DNA from: CAVQEG01 sp963711465
GTDB taxonomy: Bacteria > Bacteroidota > Ignavibacteria > OLB7
Assembly: GCA_963711465.1 (NCBI GenBank)
Contig: CAVQEG010000001.1
Coordinates: 3,038,001 to 3,102,000, forward strand
DNA length: 64,000 bases
Direction: 5' to 3'
The notes below the pieces were generated by a model that was given only the letters and a program-made list of their open reading frames with translations, was not told where the DNA came from and did not search any database. Made by a program: the position numbers and the translations under genes. This document shows, piece by piece, positions 51,389 through 60,433 of this stretch (positions within the stretch are counted from its first letter, which is position 1; each line of letters begins with the position of its first letter).

Positions 51389-52963
51389 TCAGGAAACGGG
51401 TGTCGGCCGTGTAATGGCGGAAGAAAGCGATTCGTTGTAGTGTCCGCCCCGATTCTCCCGACGCCTGGCGGCCTGCACCGTCACCAGCCGCGCAACGGCC
51501 GCCATGTTCCGCAGTTCGGCCAGTTCGCGATCGAGCACACAGGCATCGAACAGCACGTCCATCTCGCCGATCAGGTTCTCGACGACTCCGGCCGCGCGGT
51601 GCAGTCCGTCGTCGGTGCGGACAATCCCGACGTCCTCGGTCATGGTCGCCTGCAGGCGTGCGCGCAGCTTCGCCACGCGATCGCGCGGAACGGGCATTGC
51701 GCCGCGATGGAGGTCGACCGGCAGCCGCCGACGGGCGGACGGCGGAGGAGCCGCGGCGATCGACTCGGCACTGCGATGGGCGTAGACGATCCCCTCGAGC
51801 AGCGAGTTCGACGCGAGACGATTCGCTCCGTGCAGACCCGTGCGCGCGCACTCTCCCGCGGCGAACAGGTTGCCGATCGTCGTTCTTCCGTCGCGGTCGA
51901 CGGCGATGCCGCCGCAGATGTAATGCGCTGCGGGCACGACGGGAATCGGCTCGGTGAGGGGGTCGATTCCCAGCGATCGGCAGCGTTGGAGGATCGTGGG
52001 GAAATGGGTGCGGAAGTATTCCGGCGCGATGGGCCTGCAGTCGAGCAGCAGGTGGGAGGTTCCGGTGCGTCGCATTTCACGATCGATGGCGCGTGCGACG
52101 ATGTCGCGCGAGGCGAGTTCACCCCGCGGATCGTAGTCGCGCATGAACGCGACACCGTCGAGCGTTCGAAGGATGGCTCCGGCTCCGCGGACAGCTTCGG
52201 AGATCAGGAAGGCGGGATTTTCCGCGGCGTGGTGGAGCGCGGTGGGATGGAACTGCACGAATTCCATGTCATCGGTACGCGCCCCGGCGCGATCCGCCAT
52301 GGCGATACCGTCGCCGGTGGCGACCGAGGGATTGGTCGTCGTGCGGTAGATCTGCCCCGCGCCGCCGGAGGCGAGCATTGTGACGGCGGCGGCGACGTGC
52401 AGTTCGACGCCGCGTTCGACATCGAGCACGCGGGCGCCCCGGCAGACGGGCGCCGACGGATCGGAGATACGGTCGACGATCAGATCGAGGGCGAAGTGGT
52501 GGGGGCGGAGTGCGATGGTTTCCGAGCGGCGAATCCGATCGAGAAGCGCGCGCTCGATCTCGAATCCGGTGGCATCCTTGAAATGCAGCACACGGGAGGC
52601 GCTGTGGCCGCCTTCGCGACCGAGGTCGAAGCCGCCTCCGGGCGACGCGTCGAAGTGGGCACCCCACGCCATGAGCTGGGCCAGGCGTTCCGGCGCTTCT
52701 CGTACGACCATCTCGACGACATCACGGTCGCAGAGTCCGTCGCCGGCGCGCAGCGTGTCCTCGACATGCTGCTGGAAGGAGTCGGCGAGGCGGTCGACCA
52801 TCACGGCGATGCCGCCCTGGGCGTAGCGGGTGTTCGCCTCGCCGGGCTCTGCCTTGGTCATCACCGTCACGTGCCGATCGGGGAGCCGCTCGGCGATTTC
52901 GATGGCGAAGGCGAGACCGGCGATGCCCGAGCCGACGACGAGGATGTCGGTGTCGTTGCCCAC
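51389..52963 (-). CDS. nadB: L-aspartate oxidase NadB
   Basis: FAD enzyme that oxidises L-aspartate to iminoaspartate, the first step of de novo NAD synthesis. The 524-residue protein starts DILVVGSGIAGLAFAIEIAE (FAD Rossmann) and has EANTRYAQGGIAVM, GREGGHSASRVLHFKDATG, FVQFHPTAL and the late FAAGECARTGLHGANRLASNSLLEG. It begins 4 bp after nadA ends, so nadA-nadB form one operon. nadC is not in the window. Confidence 0.96.
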   Translation of the reverse strand: MGNDTDILVVGSGIAGLAFAIEIAERLPDRHVTVMTKAEPGEANTRYAQGGIAVMVDRLADSFQQHVEDTLRAGDGLCDRDVVEMVVREAPERLAQLMAWGAHFDASPGGGFDLGREGGHSASRVLHFKDATGFEIERALLDRIRRSETIALRPHHFALDLIVDRISDPSAPVCRGARVLDVERGVELHVAAAVTMLASGGAGQIYRTTTNPSVATGDGIAMADRAGARTDDMEFVQFHPTALHHAAENPAFLISEAVRGAGAILRTLDGVAFMRDYDPRGELASRDIVARAIDREMRRTGTSHLLLDCRPIAPEYFRTHFPTILQRCRSLGIDPLTEPIPVVPAAHYICGGIAVDRDGRTTIGNLFAAGECARTGLHGANRLASNSLLEGIVYAHRSAESIAAAPPPSARRRLPVDLHRGAMPVPRDRVAKLRARLQATMTEDVGIVRTDDGLHRAAGVVENLIGEMDVLFDACVLDRELAELRNMAAVARLVTVQAARRRENRGGHYNESLSSAITRPTPVS

Positions 52964-52967
52964 GTCA

Positions 52968-53963
52968 CTACCCTCCGGAGATTGCGAGCATGCGTTCGAT
53001 CGGGCGTAGCGCTCTGATGCCGATCTCCTCCGGGACGGTCACCTCCGGCTGCTCGTCGCGCAGGCAGCGGTAGAGTTTCTCGACGGTATTGAGCTTCATG
53101 TACGGACACTCGCTGCACGCGCAGGCGTTGTTGGCCACCACCGGTGCCGCAATGAGCTTCGCCTTGGGAACGTCTCTGGCCATCTGATGCAGCAGTCCGA
53201 CCTCGGTTGCCACGATGTACGTGCCCGCACCGTTGCGGCGGACGTACTCGAGCATACCGGCGGTGGAGCCGACGTACTCGGCGAGTTCGAGCACCTGCGA
53301 GAGCGACTCCGGATGGGCGATCAGCCGCGCCTCCGGATTGGCGGCCATGAGCTGCTCGAGTTTCTGGAAGGCGAATGCCTCGTGAACGATGCAGGCGCCG
53401 TCCCACAGCAGCAGCGGCCGACCCGTGCGCTCGGCCAGGTAGTGTCCCAGATTCCGGTCCGGCGCGAAGATGATCGGTGTGCCGCGGGGAATCGATTCGA
53501 TCACCGCCTCGGCGTTCGAGGAGGTGCAGACGATATCGCTCAGCGCCTTCACCTCTGCCGAACAGTTCACGTAGGTGACCACCACGTGATCGGGATGCGC
53601 GTGGACGAAGTCGCGGAATCTGTCGGCCGGAGCCGATTCGGCCAGCGAGCAGCCGGCGGCGAGATCCGGGACGACGACTTTCTTGTGAGGATTGAGAATC
53701 CTGGCGGTCTCAGCCATGAAGTGCACGCCGGCGAAGACGATCATGGCCGCGTCGGTCGCCGCCGCCTTGCGCGAGAGCCCGAGACTGTCGCCGACGTAGT
53801 CGGCCACGTCCTGGATCGCGGGAATCTGGTAGTAATGCGCAAGGATCACCGCGTTCTTCTCCCTGCGGAGCCGGCGGATCTCCTCGAGGAGTTCGCCTTC
53901 CCGCTTCGCATCATCATCGCCGTTGCCGTCGTGTGTCGCAGGTGGGGCTTCGGATGCCATCAT
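52968..53963 (-). CDS. nadA: Quinolinate synthase NadA
   Basis: 4Fe-4S enzyme that condenses iminoaspartate with dihydroxyacetone phosphate to quinolinate. The 331-residue protein has NAVILAHYYQIPAIQDVADYVGDSL near residue 37, YVNCSAEVKALSDIVCTSSNA with a cluster Cys, FAPDRNLGHYLAERTGR, and ANNACACSECPYMKLNT with the third-domain Cys. It is the first gene of the nadAB unit. A direct repeat of GGTACAGA (minus strand) lies just before its start. Confidence 0.96.
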   Translation of the reverse strand: MMASEAPPATHDGNGDDDAKREGELLEEIRRLRREKNAVILAHYYQIPAIQDVADYVGDSLGLSRKAAATDAAMIVFAGVHFMAETARILNPHKKVVVPDLAAGCSLAESAPADRFRDFVHAHPDHVVVTYVNCSAEVKALSDIVCTSSNAEAVIESIPRGTPIIFAPDRNLGHYLAERTGRPLLLWDGACIVHEAFAFQKLEQLMAANPEARLIAHPESLSQVLELAEYVGSTAGMLEYVRRNGAGTYIVATEVGLLHQMARDVPKAKLIAAPVVANNACACSECPYMKLNTVEKLYRCLRDEQPEVTVPEEIGIRALRPIERMLAISGG

Positions 53964-54033
53964 CGCTCTGTACCATGTTGTTGGTCTGTACCCTCTCAGC
54001 TAGCCAATGTATCGGCGGTCCGGCGACCGGACG

Positions 54034-54047
54034 ATGACGTATGTCAT
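54034..54047. promoter_or_regulatory. ATGAC-N4-GTCAT dyad between nadA and the photolyase gene (site 3)
   Basis: ATGAC-GTAT-GTCAT, the same ten fixed bases as at 37154 and 40498. It lies 17 bp before the photolyase ATG and 70 bp upstream of nadA on the other strand. It could repress the photolyase gene or act on nadA. Confidence 0.6.
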
Positions 54048-54064
54048 GATTCAACCCAACGTCA

Positions 54065-55471
54065 ATGATCGTTCATGATTCCCGCATCCGTCTCCTGGCT
54101 GAGGCTCCCGAACGCTCGGGCGACTACGTGCTCTACTGGATGCAGCAGAGCCAGCGCGCCGAGCACAATCCCGCGCTCGAATTTGCCGTGCAGCAGGCGA
54201 ACGCCGCCGGCCGTCCCCTGCTGGTCGTCTTCGGGGTCACCGATGGATATCCGGAGGCCAACCTGCGGCACTACCGATTCATGCTCGAGGGAATCCGTGA
54301 GGTGGATGCGGCATTGCGCCGGCGGCGGATCGCCTTCCGCGTTCGCATCGGCAGACCGGACGACATTGCCATCGAGGCGGCGCGGCACGCCTCGATGGTG
54401 GTGACCGATCGGGGCTACCTCCGCCATCAGGTCTCGTGGCGTCGGCGCGTGGCGGCGGAAGTCGATCGAGCGATATATCAGGTGGAGGGTGACGTCGTGG
54501 TGCCGGTGGAGGTGCCCACCAATCGCGCCGAGTACGCGGCGCGGACGCTTCGGCCGAAGCTGATGCGGCATGTCGGCGACTACCTCGTCGAGCTGCCGCC
54601 GACGCGGCTGCGCCGCACCGATCCCTCCCTCGGCGATGATGGCATCGATCTGCACGACCTCGACCATGTGCTCGCCCGGCTCGACCTCGATCGAACCGTG
54701 CCGTCGGTCGAGTCACTCTTTCGCGGCGGCAGCGCCACCGCCCGCGGGAGACTGGAGGAATTCCTTCGTAATGGCTTCGACGTCTATGCGGCGACACGGA
54801 ATCAGCCGCAGACGGCAAACGTCTCGCACCTGGCGATGCACCTGCACTTCGGCCAGCTGTCACCGGTCCTGATCGCGCTCGCGGTGCGAGGCGCCCGTCC
54901 GGGCGCCGATCGCGACGCCTTCCTCGAAGAATTGATCGTGCGACGGGAGCTGGCGCACAACTTCGTTGCGTTCACTGCTGACTACGACTGCTACGAGGCG
55001 ATTCCCGGCTGGGCGCGGCGGACGCTCGAGATGCACGCGCGCGACGAGCGCCCGCATGTCTATACCAGAGAGGAATTCGAAGCCGCGCAGACGCACGATG
55101 TGTACTGGAACGCCGCGATGCGCGAGATGCGCCACACCGGCTACCTGCACAACTACATGCGGATGTACTGGGGAAAGAAAATCCTGGAGTGGTCGGCCGC
55201 GCCCGACGAGGCGTACCGAACGGCGATCGAACTCAACAACCGGTACCTGCTCGACGGCCGCGACGCGAATTCCTACGCCGGTGTCGGATGGATCTTCGGA
55301 CTGCACGATCGTCCCTGGCCGGAGCGAGCGGTCTTCGGCACCGTGCGGTCGATGACCGCCGCCGGACTTCGCCGCAAGGCCGATCCCGACGCGTACGTGG
55401 AGCGCGTGGAGCGAACGATTGCAGCGCTGCGCGCGCCGGCTTCCGGGGAGAGCTCCGTCTCTGGGACCTGA
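54065..55471 (+). CDS. Deoxyribodipyrimidine photolyase, class II
   Basis: Light-driven flavoenzyme that splits cyclobutane pyrimidine dimers. At 468 residues it has the normal length. The class II features are VVTDRGYLRHQVSWRRRVA near residue 113, the ELIVRRELAHNF segment, YLHNYMRMYWGKKILEWS near residue 355, and NNRYLLDGRDANSYAGVGWIFGLHDRPW, followed by FGTVRSMTAAGLRRK. These are diagnostic of class II rather than class I. It is divergent from nadA. Confidence 0.95.
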   Translation: MIVHDSRIRLLAEAPERSGDYVLYWMQQSQRAEHNPALEFAVQQANAAGRPLLVVFGVTDGYPEANLRHYRFMLEGIREVDAALRRRRIAFRVRIGRPDDIAIEAARHASMVVTDRGYLRHQVSWRRRVAAEVDRAIYQVEGDVVVPVEVPTNRAEYAARTLRPKLMRHVGDYLVELPPTRLRRTDPSLGDDGIDLHDLDHVLARLDLDRTVPSVESLFRGGSATARGRLEEFLRNGFDVYAATRNQPQTANVSHLAMHLHFGQLSPVLIALAVRGARPGADRDAFLEELIVRRELAHNFVAFTADYDCYEAIPGWARRTLEMHARDERPHVYTREEFEAAQTHDVYWNAAMREMRHTGYLHNYMRMYWGKKILEWSAAPDEAYRTAIELNNRYLLDGRDANSYAGVGWIFGLHDRPWPERAVFGTVRSMTAAGLRRKADPDAYVERVERTIAALRAPASGESSVSGT

Positions 55472-56223
55472 TTCCGGCCGAGTGGGTTCATGGCTGTACG
55501 GCCTCCGCGGAATGGGCTTCGGCGCCCTTCCCGCCTTGAGGTTGCTTCTCTGCCCCGCTTCCCGGGATTCTTCGTTTCCGTGTCGTCCCCCCCTTCCTCC
55601 CCCGGGAATCTCCGATGCTCGTTCGGTTCCGCTCTGGCTGCTCGCACTTCGCCTGGCATATCGCGGATACATCGAGACTCGCGTTCGTGCGCAGGTCGGC
55701 TCCCCGGGCTGGGTCGACGTTCGCGCTCGAGTTCGGCTGGGGCCTTCCGGGAGACGCTGCGTCACGAATTCATCCTCGACTCGGCCTCTCCGACGGCTTG
55801 TACTCTCGCTCCCCGGACTGAAATCGCGGGGTGAATGAGACGAGACGTCATCGTCGGAAGCGGAGGCGAGCTGCGTCGCGTTCCGTCGTCGTTGGCAGCG
55901 TCGGCTCGGTCGGGTGGGACGGTGGGCGGACCCGACGGCGCGGTCCGCGACCGCGGCGATGAATCGCAGCGGAGCGGGAAGGAGCTCGGGGCCAACAGTA
56001 GTTCGGGACCGGGAGGGGACGCGGGCTCGGAGCGTCGCAGGTCCTTTGGAATGGTAGGGCCTGACGTCGGGTGAGGTACAAGAGATGGGGTGTAACAGAA
56101 CGTATGTCTGTGGGGGCTATATTTGGCGCTCTTTGTCGATCACCCTCTCCACGCAACGACGCACCTCGACGCGGATCGCCACCCGAGCCCGCGTGGTCGC
56201 GTCACCAACATTCCTGCATTGTC
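55472..56223. other. 752-bp gene-free stretch with an abrupt strand-composition switch
   Basis: No convincing gene. The plus strand is C/T-rich from about 55,500 to 55,820 and G/A-rich from about 55,830 to 56,100. Short open frames here (for example 55490-55834) have low-complexity Arg/Ser/Pro sequence and no start signal. It could hold a structured RNA, which I could not match to RNase P, tmRNA, 6S or SRP RNA by eye. Confidence 0.5.
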
Positions 56224-57123
56224 ATGAAACGCTTCTTCAAATGGCTCGGCATCGTCGCCGGCGGTCTGGTCGGCGTCGTCCTGGTCGTCTTCCTCATCAG
56301 CTACTTCGTTTCGGAGGGCAAGCTCAACAAGGCGTACGACACGACGGTGCCGACCGTCGCGGTGGTGTCGGACTCCGCAAGTATCGCACGTGGCAACCAC
56401 CTGACGACGATTTACGGCTGTCGCAACTGCCACAGCGGCAACCTCGGTGGCAGAGTGTTCATCGACGCGCCGCCGTTCCGGATGGTCGCCTCCAACCTCA
56501 CCGCCGGGAAGGGCGGCGTCGGCTCGAAGTACACCAACGATGACTACGTCCGCTGCATCCGATTCGGAATTCGGCCCAATGGTCACAGTCTCATGATGAT
56601 GCCGAACGTGAGCTTCTATCATCTGAGTGATGGTGATCTGTCGTCGATCATCGCCTACATCCGGAGCGTGCCGCCGGTGGACAACGATCTGCCGAAGTCG
56701 GAGCTGCGTCCGCTCGGCCGTGTGATTACCACGGTGGCCGGTATGGGACTCGCCGCCGAGGCCGTCGCCGATCACTCGGTAGAACGCGTGGCCAACCCCG
56801 GCCCGGCGGCGACCGCCGAGTTCGGACGCTACATGTTCACCACCGCCTGCATGGAGTGTCATGGCGATCATGCGCAGGGTGGCGACAATCCGGATCCGAA
56901 CGGGATGCCGATTCCTCCGCTGGACACCGCCGCTCACTGGTCCACGGCGCAGTTCATGTCGACGATTCGAACGGGCACCAATCCGAACGGGCGGGCGCTC
57001 GATGGCGATCAGATGCCGTGGAAGTCGTTCCAGGCAATGACCGACGACGAACTGACGGCACTGCACCTGTATCTGCAGCAGGTGACGAAGGATTCGCCGG
57101 TGACGACGGCGTCGGCGAAGTAG
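56224..57123 (+). CDS. Membrane-anchored diheme cytochrome c
   Basis: 299 residues from the ATG at 56224. One N-terminal membrane helix (about 8-28) is followed by two cytochrome c domains, each with one haem site: CRNCH (66-70) and CMECH (209-213). Domain motifs such as RFGIRPNGHSLMMMPNVSFYHLSDGDLSSIIAYIRSVPPV resemble the cytochrome subunits of periplasmic sugar and alcohol dehydrogenases. It may therefore accept electrons from such an enzyme. The frame upstream of 56224 lacks coding character. Confidence 0.87.
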   Translation: MKRFFKWLGIVAGGLVGVVLVVFLISYFVSEGKLNKAYDTTVPTVAVVSDSASIARGNHLTTIYGCRNCHSGNLGGRVFIDAPPFRMVASNLTAGKGGVGSKYTNDDYVRCIRFGIRPNGHSLMMMPNVSFYHLSDGDLSSIIAYIRSVPPVDNDLPKSELRPLGRVITTVAGMGLAAEAVADHSVERVANPGPAATAEFGRYMFTTACMECHGDHAQGGDNPDPNGMPIPPLDTAAHWSTAQFMSTIRTGTNPNGRALDGDQMPWKSFQAMTDDELTALHLYLQQVTKDSPVTTASAK

Positions 57124-57129
57124 AACGCA

Positions 57130-58797
57130 CTACGACCGGGACTTGCGCAGGAGCTTCGGCAGTGTGAAGCGACTCTTCTCGTCCGGCTCCTCCAGCTGTT
57201 CACGCTCGTCCATTGGCGTGGCGTACAGCGGGAGCCGGACGATGAACGTACTGCCCTGGCCCGGTTCGCTCTCCACGTCGATCGTTCCACCGTGTGCGTC
57301 GACGGTCCACTGCACGATCGACAACCCCAGTCCGACGCCTCCAAGTTCACGGCTGCGCGCCTTGTCGACGCGGTAGAACCTGTCGAAGATCTTCTTCCGG
57401 TTCTCCGCGTTGATTCCGATGCCGGTATCGCGCACGCGCACTTCCGCCCAGGCGCCATCCCGATGGGCGGTGATGGAGATCAGACCACCATCCGGCGTGT
57501 ACTTCACGGCGTTGTCGACGATGTTGAGGAACATCTGGTAGAGCTTGGCGTGATCGCCGTTGACCCAGATGTCGGTGCTCGGGCGGTAGGTGATGTAGAT
57601 GTTCTTCGAGACACCGAGGATCGACGCGGCATCGGCGAGGTCGGCCAGCATCTCGGTGAGATTCGTGCGTTCCAGGTGCAGACTCACCCGTCCCATGTCG
57701 GCTCGAGAGAGCAGCAGCAGCGACTCGACGACGCGGGAGAGCCGGAGCACTTCCTGCAGCGCGCTGGAGAGGATCTCCTGGTATTCGGTCGGCGACTTCC
57801 TCTGGCGCAGCGCCAGCTCGAGTTCCCCCGTCAGTATCGTCAGCGGCGTCCGCAGTTCGTGCGATGCATCGGCGGTGAACTGCCGCACGCGTTCGAAGGA
57901 ACTCTCCAGGCGGGAGATCATGTCGTTGAGCGTGTCGGAGAGTCGTCGGATCTCGTCGTCGCTCGAGGGGACCGGGAGCCGGCGCGACAGGTTCGAGGCG
58001 GTGATGTCCTGCGCGGTCGTCGTAATCTCATCGACCGGATGCAGACCGGCGCGTGCGAGGAACCATCCGCCGACGGCGGAGAAGATGAGCACGATGGGCG
58101 CCAGCAGCGTCAGGGCGCCGAAGATCTCGTCGAGCAGCGAACTCACCTCCTTGACGGGGTATCCGGCGATGATCACTGCCGAACGTGAGCGCGCCAGTGC
58201 CAGCCGGATCGACTGCGGTCCCTCGTCATCGCTGAGACTCTCGACCGTCTGCGTGATCGTCGTGAATTCCGCCACCGAATCCTTCGCCATGTCGATGAAC
58301 AGGCCGGGAACGTGGAGCGAATCGGTGCCGAGGTTGTCCGACCGGAAGACGACGGTGCCGGTGGAGTCGAGAATTTCGATCAGGTAGTTGCGCGGCGTCA
58401 GCGTGATGATCTCGAAGATTTCCGTCCAGACCGGGTCGACCTCCTGACGTTCGGCCTGCGTCTGGCCGGGCTTCGCCTCACTCTTCAGCGGCTTGATGTT
58501 CGTCGTGATCGACGAATCGACACCGAGCGAATCCTTCCGAAGGAATGCGAGCTCATCGGGCTCCTCCTTCTTGTTCGAATGCCGTCGCGGTGGTGGTGGC
58601 GGAGGGTTGAGCGTCGCCTCGGCCTGTTTGCGGATCACCACGTCGACGGCGGAGACTACCTTGTTGAGCGACACGTCGAGCGTGTCGTGCAGCTGATTGG
58701 CGATCGACGTGTAGGTGAGCACGCCGAAGATGCCGAGCGACAGCAGCATCACCAGCGCAAACCAGAGCGTCAGCCGGGCACGCAGCGAAAGACTCAC
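57130..58797 (-). CDS. Sensor histidine kinase of an OmpR-type two-component system
   Basis: 555 residues. Two membrane helices (about 10-30 and 228-248) flank a periplasmic sensor region of about 190 residues with a proline run (NPPPPPPRRH) near residue 64. A HAMP domain follows, then HisKA with the phosphoacceptor His313 (DASHELRTPLTILTGELELAL), and HATPase_c with NIVDNAVKYTPDGG, VRDTGIGI and GVGLGLSIV. The stimulus is unknown. The GTG start overlaps the response-regulator stop by 4 bp. Confidence 0.93.
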   Translation of the reverse strand: MSLSLRARLTLWFALVMLLSLGIFGVLTYTSIANQLHDTLDVSLNKVVSAVDVVIRKQAEATLNPPPPPPRRHSNKKEEPDELAFLRKDSLGVDSSITTNIKPLKSEAKPGQTQAERQEVDPVWTEIFEIITLTPRNYLIEILDSTGTVVFRSDNLGTDSLHVPGLFIDMAKDSVAEFTTITQTVESLSDDEGPQSIRLALARSRSAVIIAGYPVKEVSSLLDEIFGALTLLAPIVLIFSAVGGWFLARAGLHPVDEITTTAQDITASNLSRRLPVPSSDDEIRRLSDTLNDMISRLESSFERVRQFTADASHELRTPLTILTGELELALRQRKSPTEYQEILSSALQEVLRLSRVVESLLLLSRADMGRVSLHLERTNLTEMLADLADAASILGVSKNIYITYRPSTDIWVNGDHAKLYQMFLNIVDNAVKYTPDGGLISITAHRDGAWAEVRVRDTGIGINAENRKKIFDRFYRVDKARSRELGGVGLGLSIVQWTVDAHGGTIDVESEPGQGSTFIVRLPLYATPMDEREQLEEPDEKSRFTLPKLLRKSRS

Positions 58798-59492
58798 TCC
58801 GGTTCCTCCTCGGTCTCCGCGGCATTCTCCCGCATCACGTACCCGACGCCGCGTATCGAGTGGATGAGCCGTGGCGATCCGTCGACTTCGATCTTGTTGC
58901 GCAGCCGGTTGATGTAGACGTCGACGAGGTTCGAATCGGCATAGAACGCGTAGTTCCAGACGTGCTGGGTGATCACCGAGCGGCTGAGCACGCGTCCGGT
59001 GTTGCGCATCAGGTACTCCAGCAGGGCATATTCGCGTGCGGTCAGCTCGATCTCCTCCTCCCCGCGCCGCGCCTTGTGCGAGACGGTATCGAGCACGAGA
59101 TCGGCCACCTTGAGCTGGGTCGCCTTCTCCACGTTCGACCGACGCAGCATCGAGCGGATGCGGGCGGTGAGTTCCTCGAAATGGAACGGCTTGGCCAGAT
59201 AGTCGTCGGCCCCCGAATCGAGTCCGATGATCTTGTCCTGGATCGTTCCCTTCGCCGTCAGAATCAGCACGGGCGTGTTGTTCCCGCGCGCGCGGAGCTC
59301 GCGCAGAATAGTGATGCCGTCGCGCTTCGGAAGCATCAGGTCGAGAATGATGCCGTCGTATTCGTCATCGAGCGCCTTCTCCAGTCCCTCATCGCCGTCA
59401 TAGGCGCAGATGATGTCGTAGCTCTCCTCACGCAGACCCTGCGTGATGAAGTTGGCCACCTTCTTCTCATCCTCGATCAACAGGAGTTTCAT
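58794..59492 (-). CDS. OmpR/PhoB-family response regulator
   Basis: 232 residues from the ATG at 59490-59492, with GGGAGG about 9 nt upstream. The receiver domain has the acidic pair near residues 7-9, the phosphoacceptor Asp51 (ILDLMLPKRDG) and the Lys of AKPFHF. The C-terminal winged-helix domain ends YINRLRNKIEVDGSPRLIHSIRGVGYVM. It forms one unit with the kinase. Confidence 0.95.
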   Translation of the reverse strand: MKLLLIEDEKKVANFITQGLREESYDIICAYDGDEGLEKALDDEYDGIILDLMLPKRDGITILRELRARGNNTPVLILTAKGTIQDKIIGLDSGADDYLAKPFHFEELTARIRSMLRRSNVEKATQLKVADLVLDTVSHKARRGEEEIELTAREYALLEYLMRNTGRVLSRSVITQHVWNYAFYADSNLVDVYINRLRNKIEVDGSPRLIHSIRGVGYVMRENAAETEEEPE

Positions 59493-59860
59493 AGGACGGT
59501 ACCTCCCAGCGGGAACCATGGGGGGGGAATACAAACAAGTCGGTCAAGATAGCGTCCGCCGGACACTTGGAACGAGGCCGGCGTGACGCCAGGGTCGTCT
59601 GGAACGTTTTGTTGAAACGGGGACCGTGGTGATATTCGCGTTCCCTCCACCGGATGTCGATCGCGGAGCATCGCGGTCGGGACGCAATCCGAGGTCCGTG
59701 CGTCCGTCACATCCCATTCACTCTCACTCTGGCCCTGTCGGCCCCCCTCCGCACCCGTCGGACAGGGCACCGGCCTCTCAACGGCCGTCGGCCCGTCAAG
59801 GGCGTCAGCGCGTGCGACCGCGCGCTCTGAAAGGTCCAGTTCACAAACCCAATCTGCGCC
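59493..59860. other. Divergent promoter region with a hairpin
   Basis: 368 bp without a gene. GCCCTGTC (59732-59739) and GACAGGGC (59761-59768) form a perfect 8-bp inverted repeat with a 21-nt loop. The region includes a run of eight G on the plus strand at 59519-59526, near the response-regulator start. I see no consensus promoter. Confidence 0.5.
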
Positions 59861-60433
59861 ATGCTCCGATGCCTGCCCCGGAACGGATTGCTCGCGGGGT
59901 CCGTTCTCACCATTGTATTCCTGCTCGTCTCTTCGACATCGCTACCCGCACAAGCGCTTCCACTGAATCTTCGCCAGATGGTCGATGCGTCCGGTCGGAT
60001 CTTCACCGGCACCGTCGTCGACGTCCGTGGCGGAACCGACGAAAACGACGACATCGTCACCTTCACCACGTTCATGGTCGAGCGTACCATCAAGGGCGCG
60101 CCTGCGTCGATGGTGACCATCAAACAGTTCGGTGGCGACTTCAACGGTCTGTCGACGAAGATCATGGACATGCGCTACTTCCAGCCCGGCGAGCGGGTGC
60201 TGGTGATTCTCTATCCGAACAGTGACATGGGCTTCACCAGTCCGATTGGCATGAACCAGGGCGCGTGGACCGTCGACCAGGGAATGCTGCGCGGCGTGTC
60301 GCTGACGGTGCTCGAGGGCATCGGATCGATGGCCGCCGACTACGGTCTGCACCGCGAAGCCGACGGATCGGTACAACTCGAAAATTTCATCGCGATGATC
60401 TCGGGGATCGTGGCGGAGGATAGCGGCCGATGA
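59861..60433 (+). CDS. Secreted protein, function unknown
   Basis: 190 residues. A signal peptide (LLAGSVLTIVFLLVSSTSLPAQA) is followed by LPLNLRQMVDASGRIFTGTVVDVRGGTDE and a beta-rich domain (VTFTTFMVERTIKGAPASMVTIKQFGG, FQPGERVLVILYPNSDMGFTSPIG). I recognise no family. Its stop overlaps the next gene's ATG by 4 bp, so it is probably a partner of that secreted protease. Confidence 0.78.
   Translation: MLRCLPRNGLLAGSVLTIVFLLVSSTSLPAQALPLNLRQMVDASGRIFTGTVVDVRGGTDENDDIVTFTTFMVERTIKGAPASMVTIKQFGGDFNGLSTKIMDMRYFQPGERVLVILYPNSDMGFTSPIGMNQGAWTVDQGMLRGVSLTVLEGIGSMAADYGLHREADGSVQLENFIAMISGIVAEDSGR

Noticed and set aside
55490..55834. 114-residue plus-strand frame in the gene-free block
   Set aside because: No ribosome-binding site, low-complexity Ser/Arg/Pro sequence and no family likeness.
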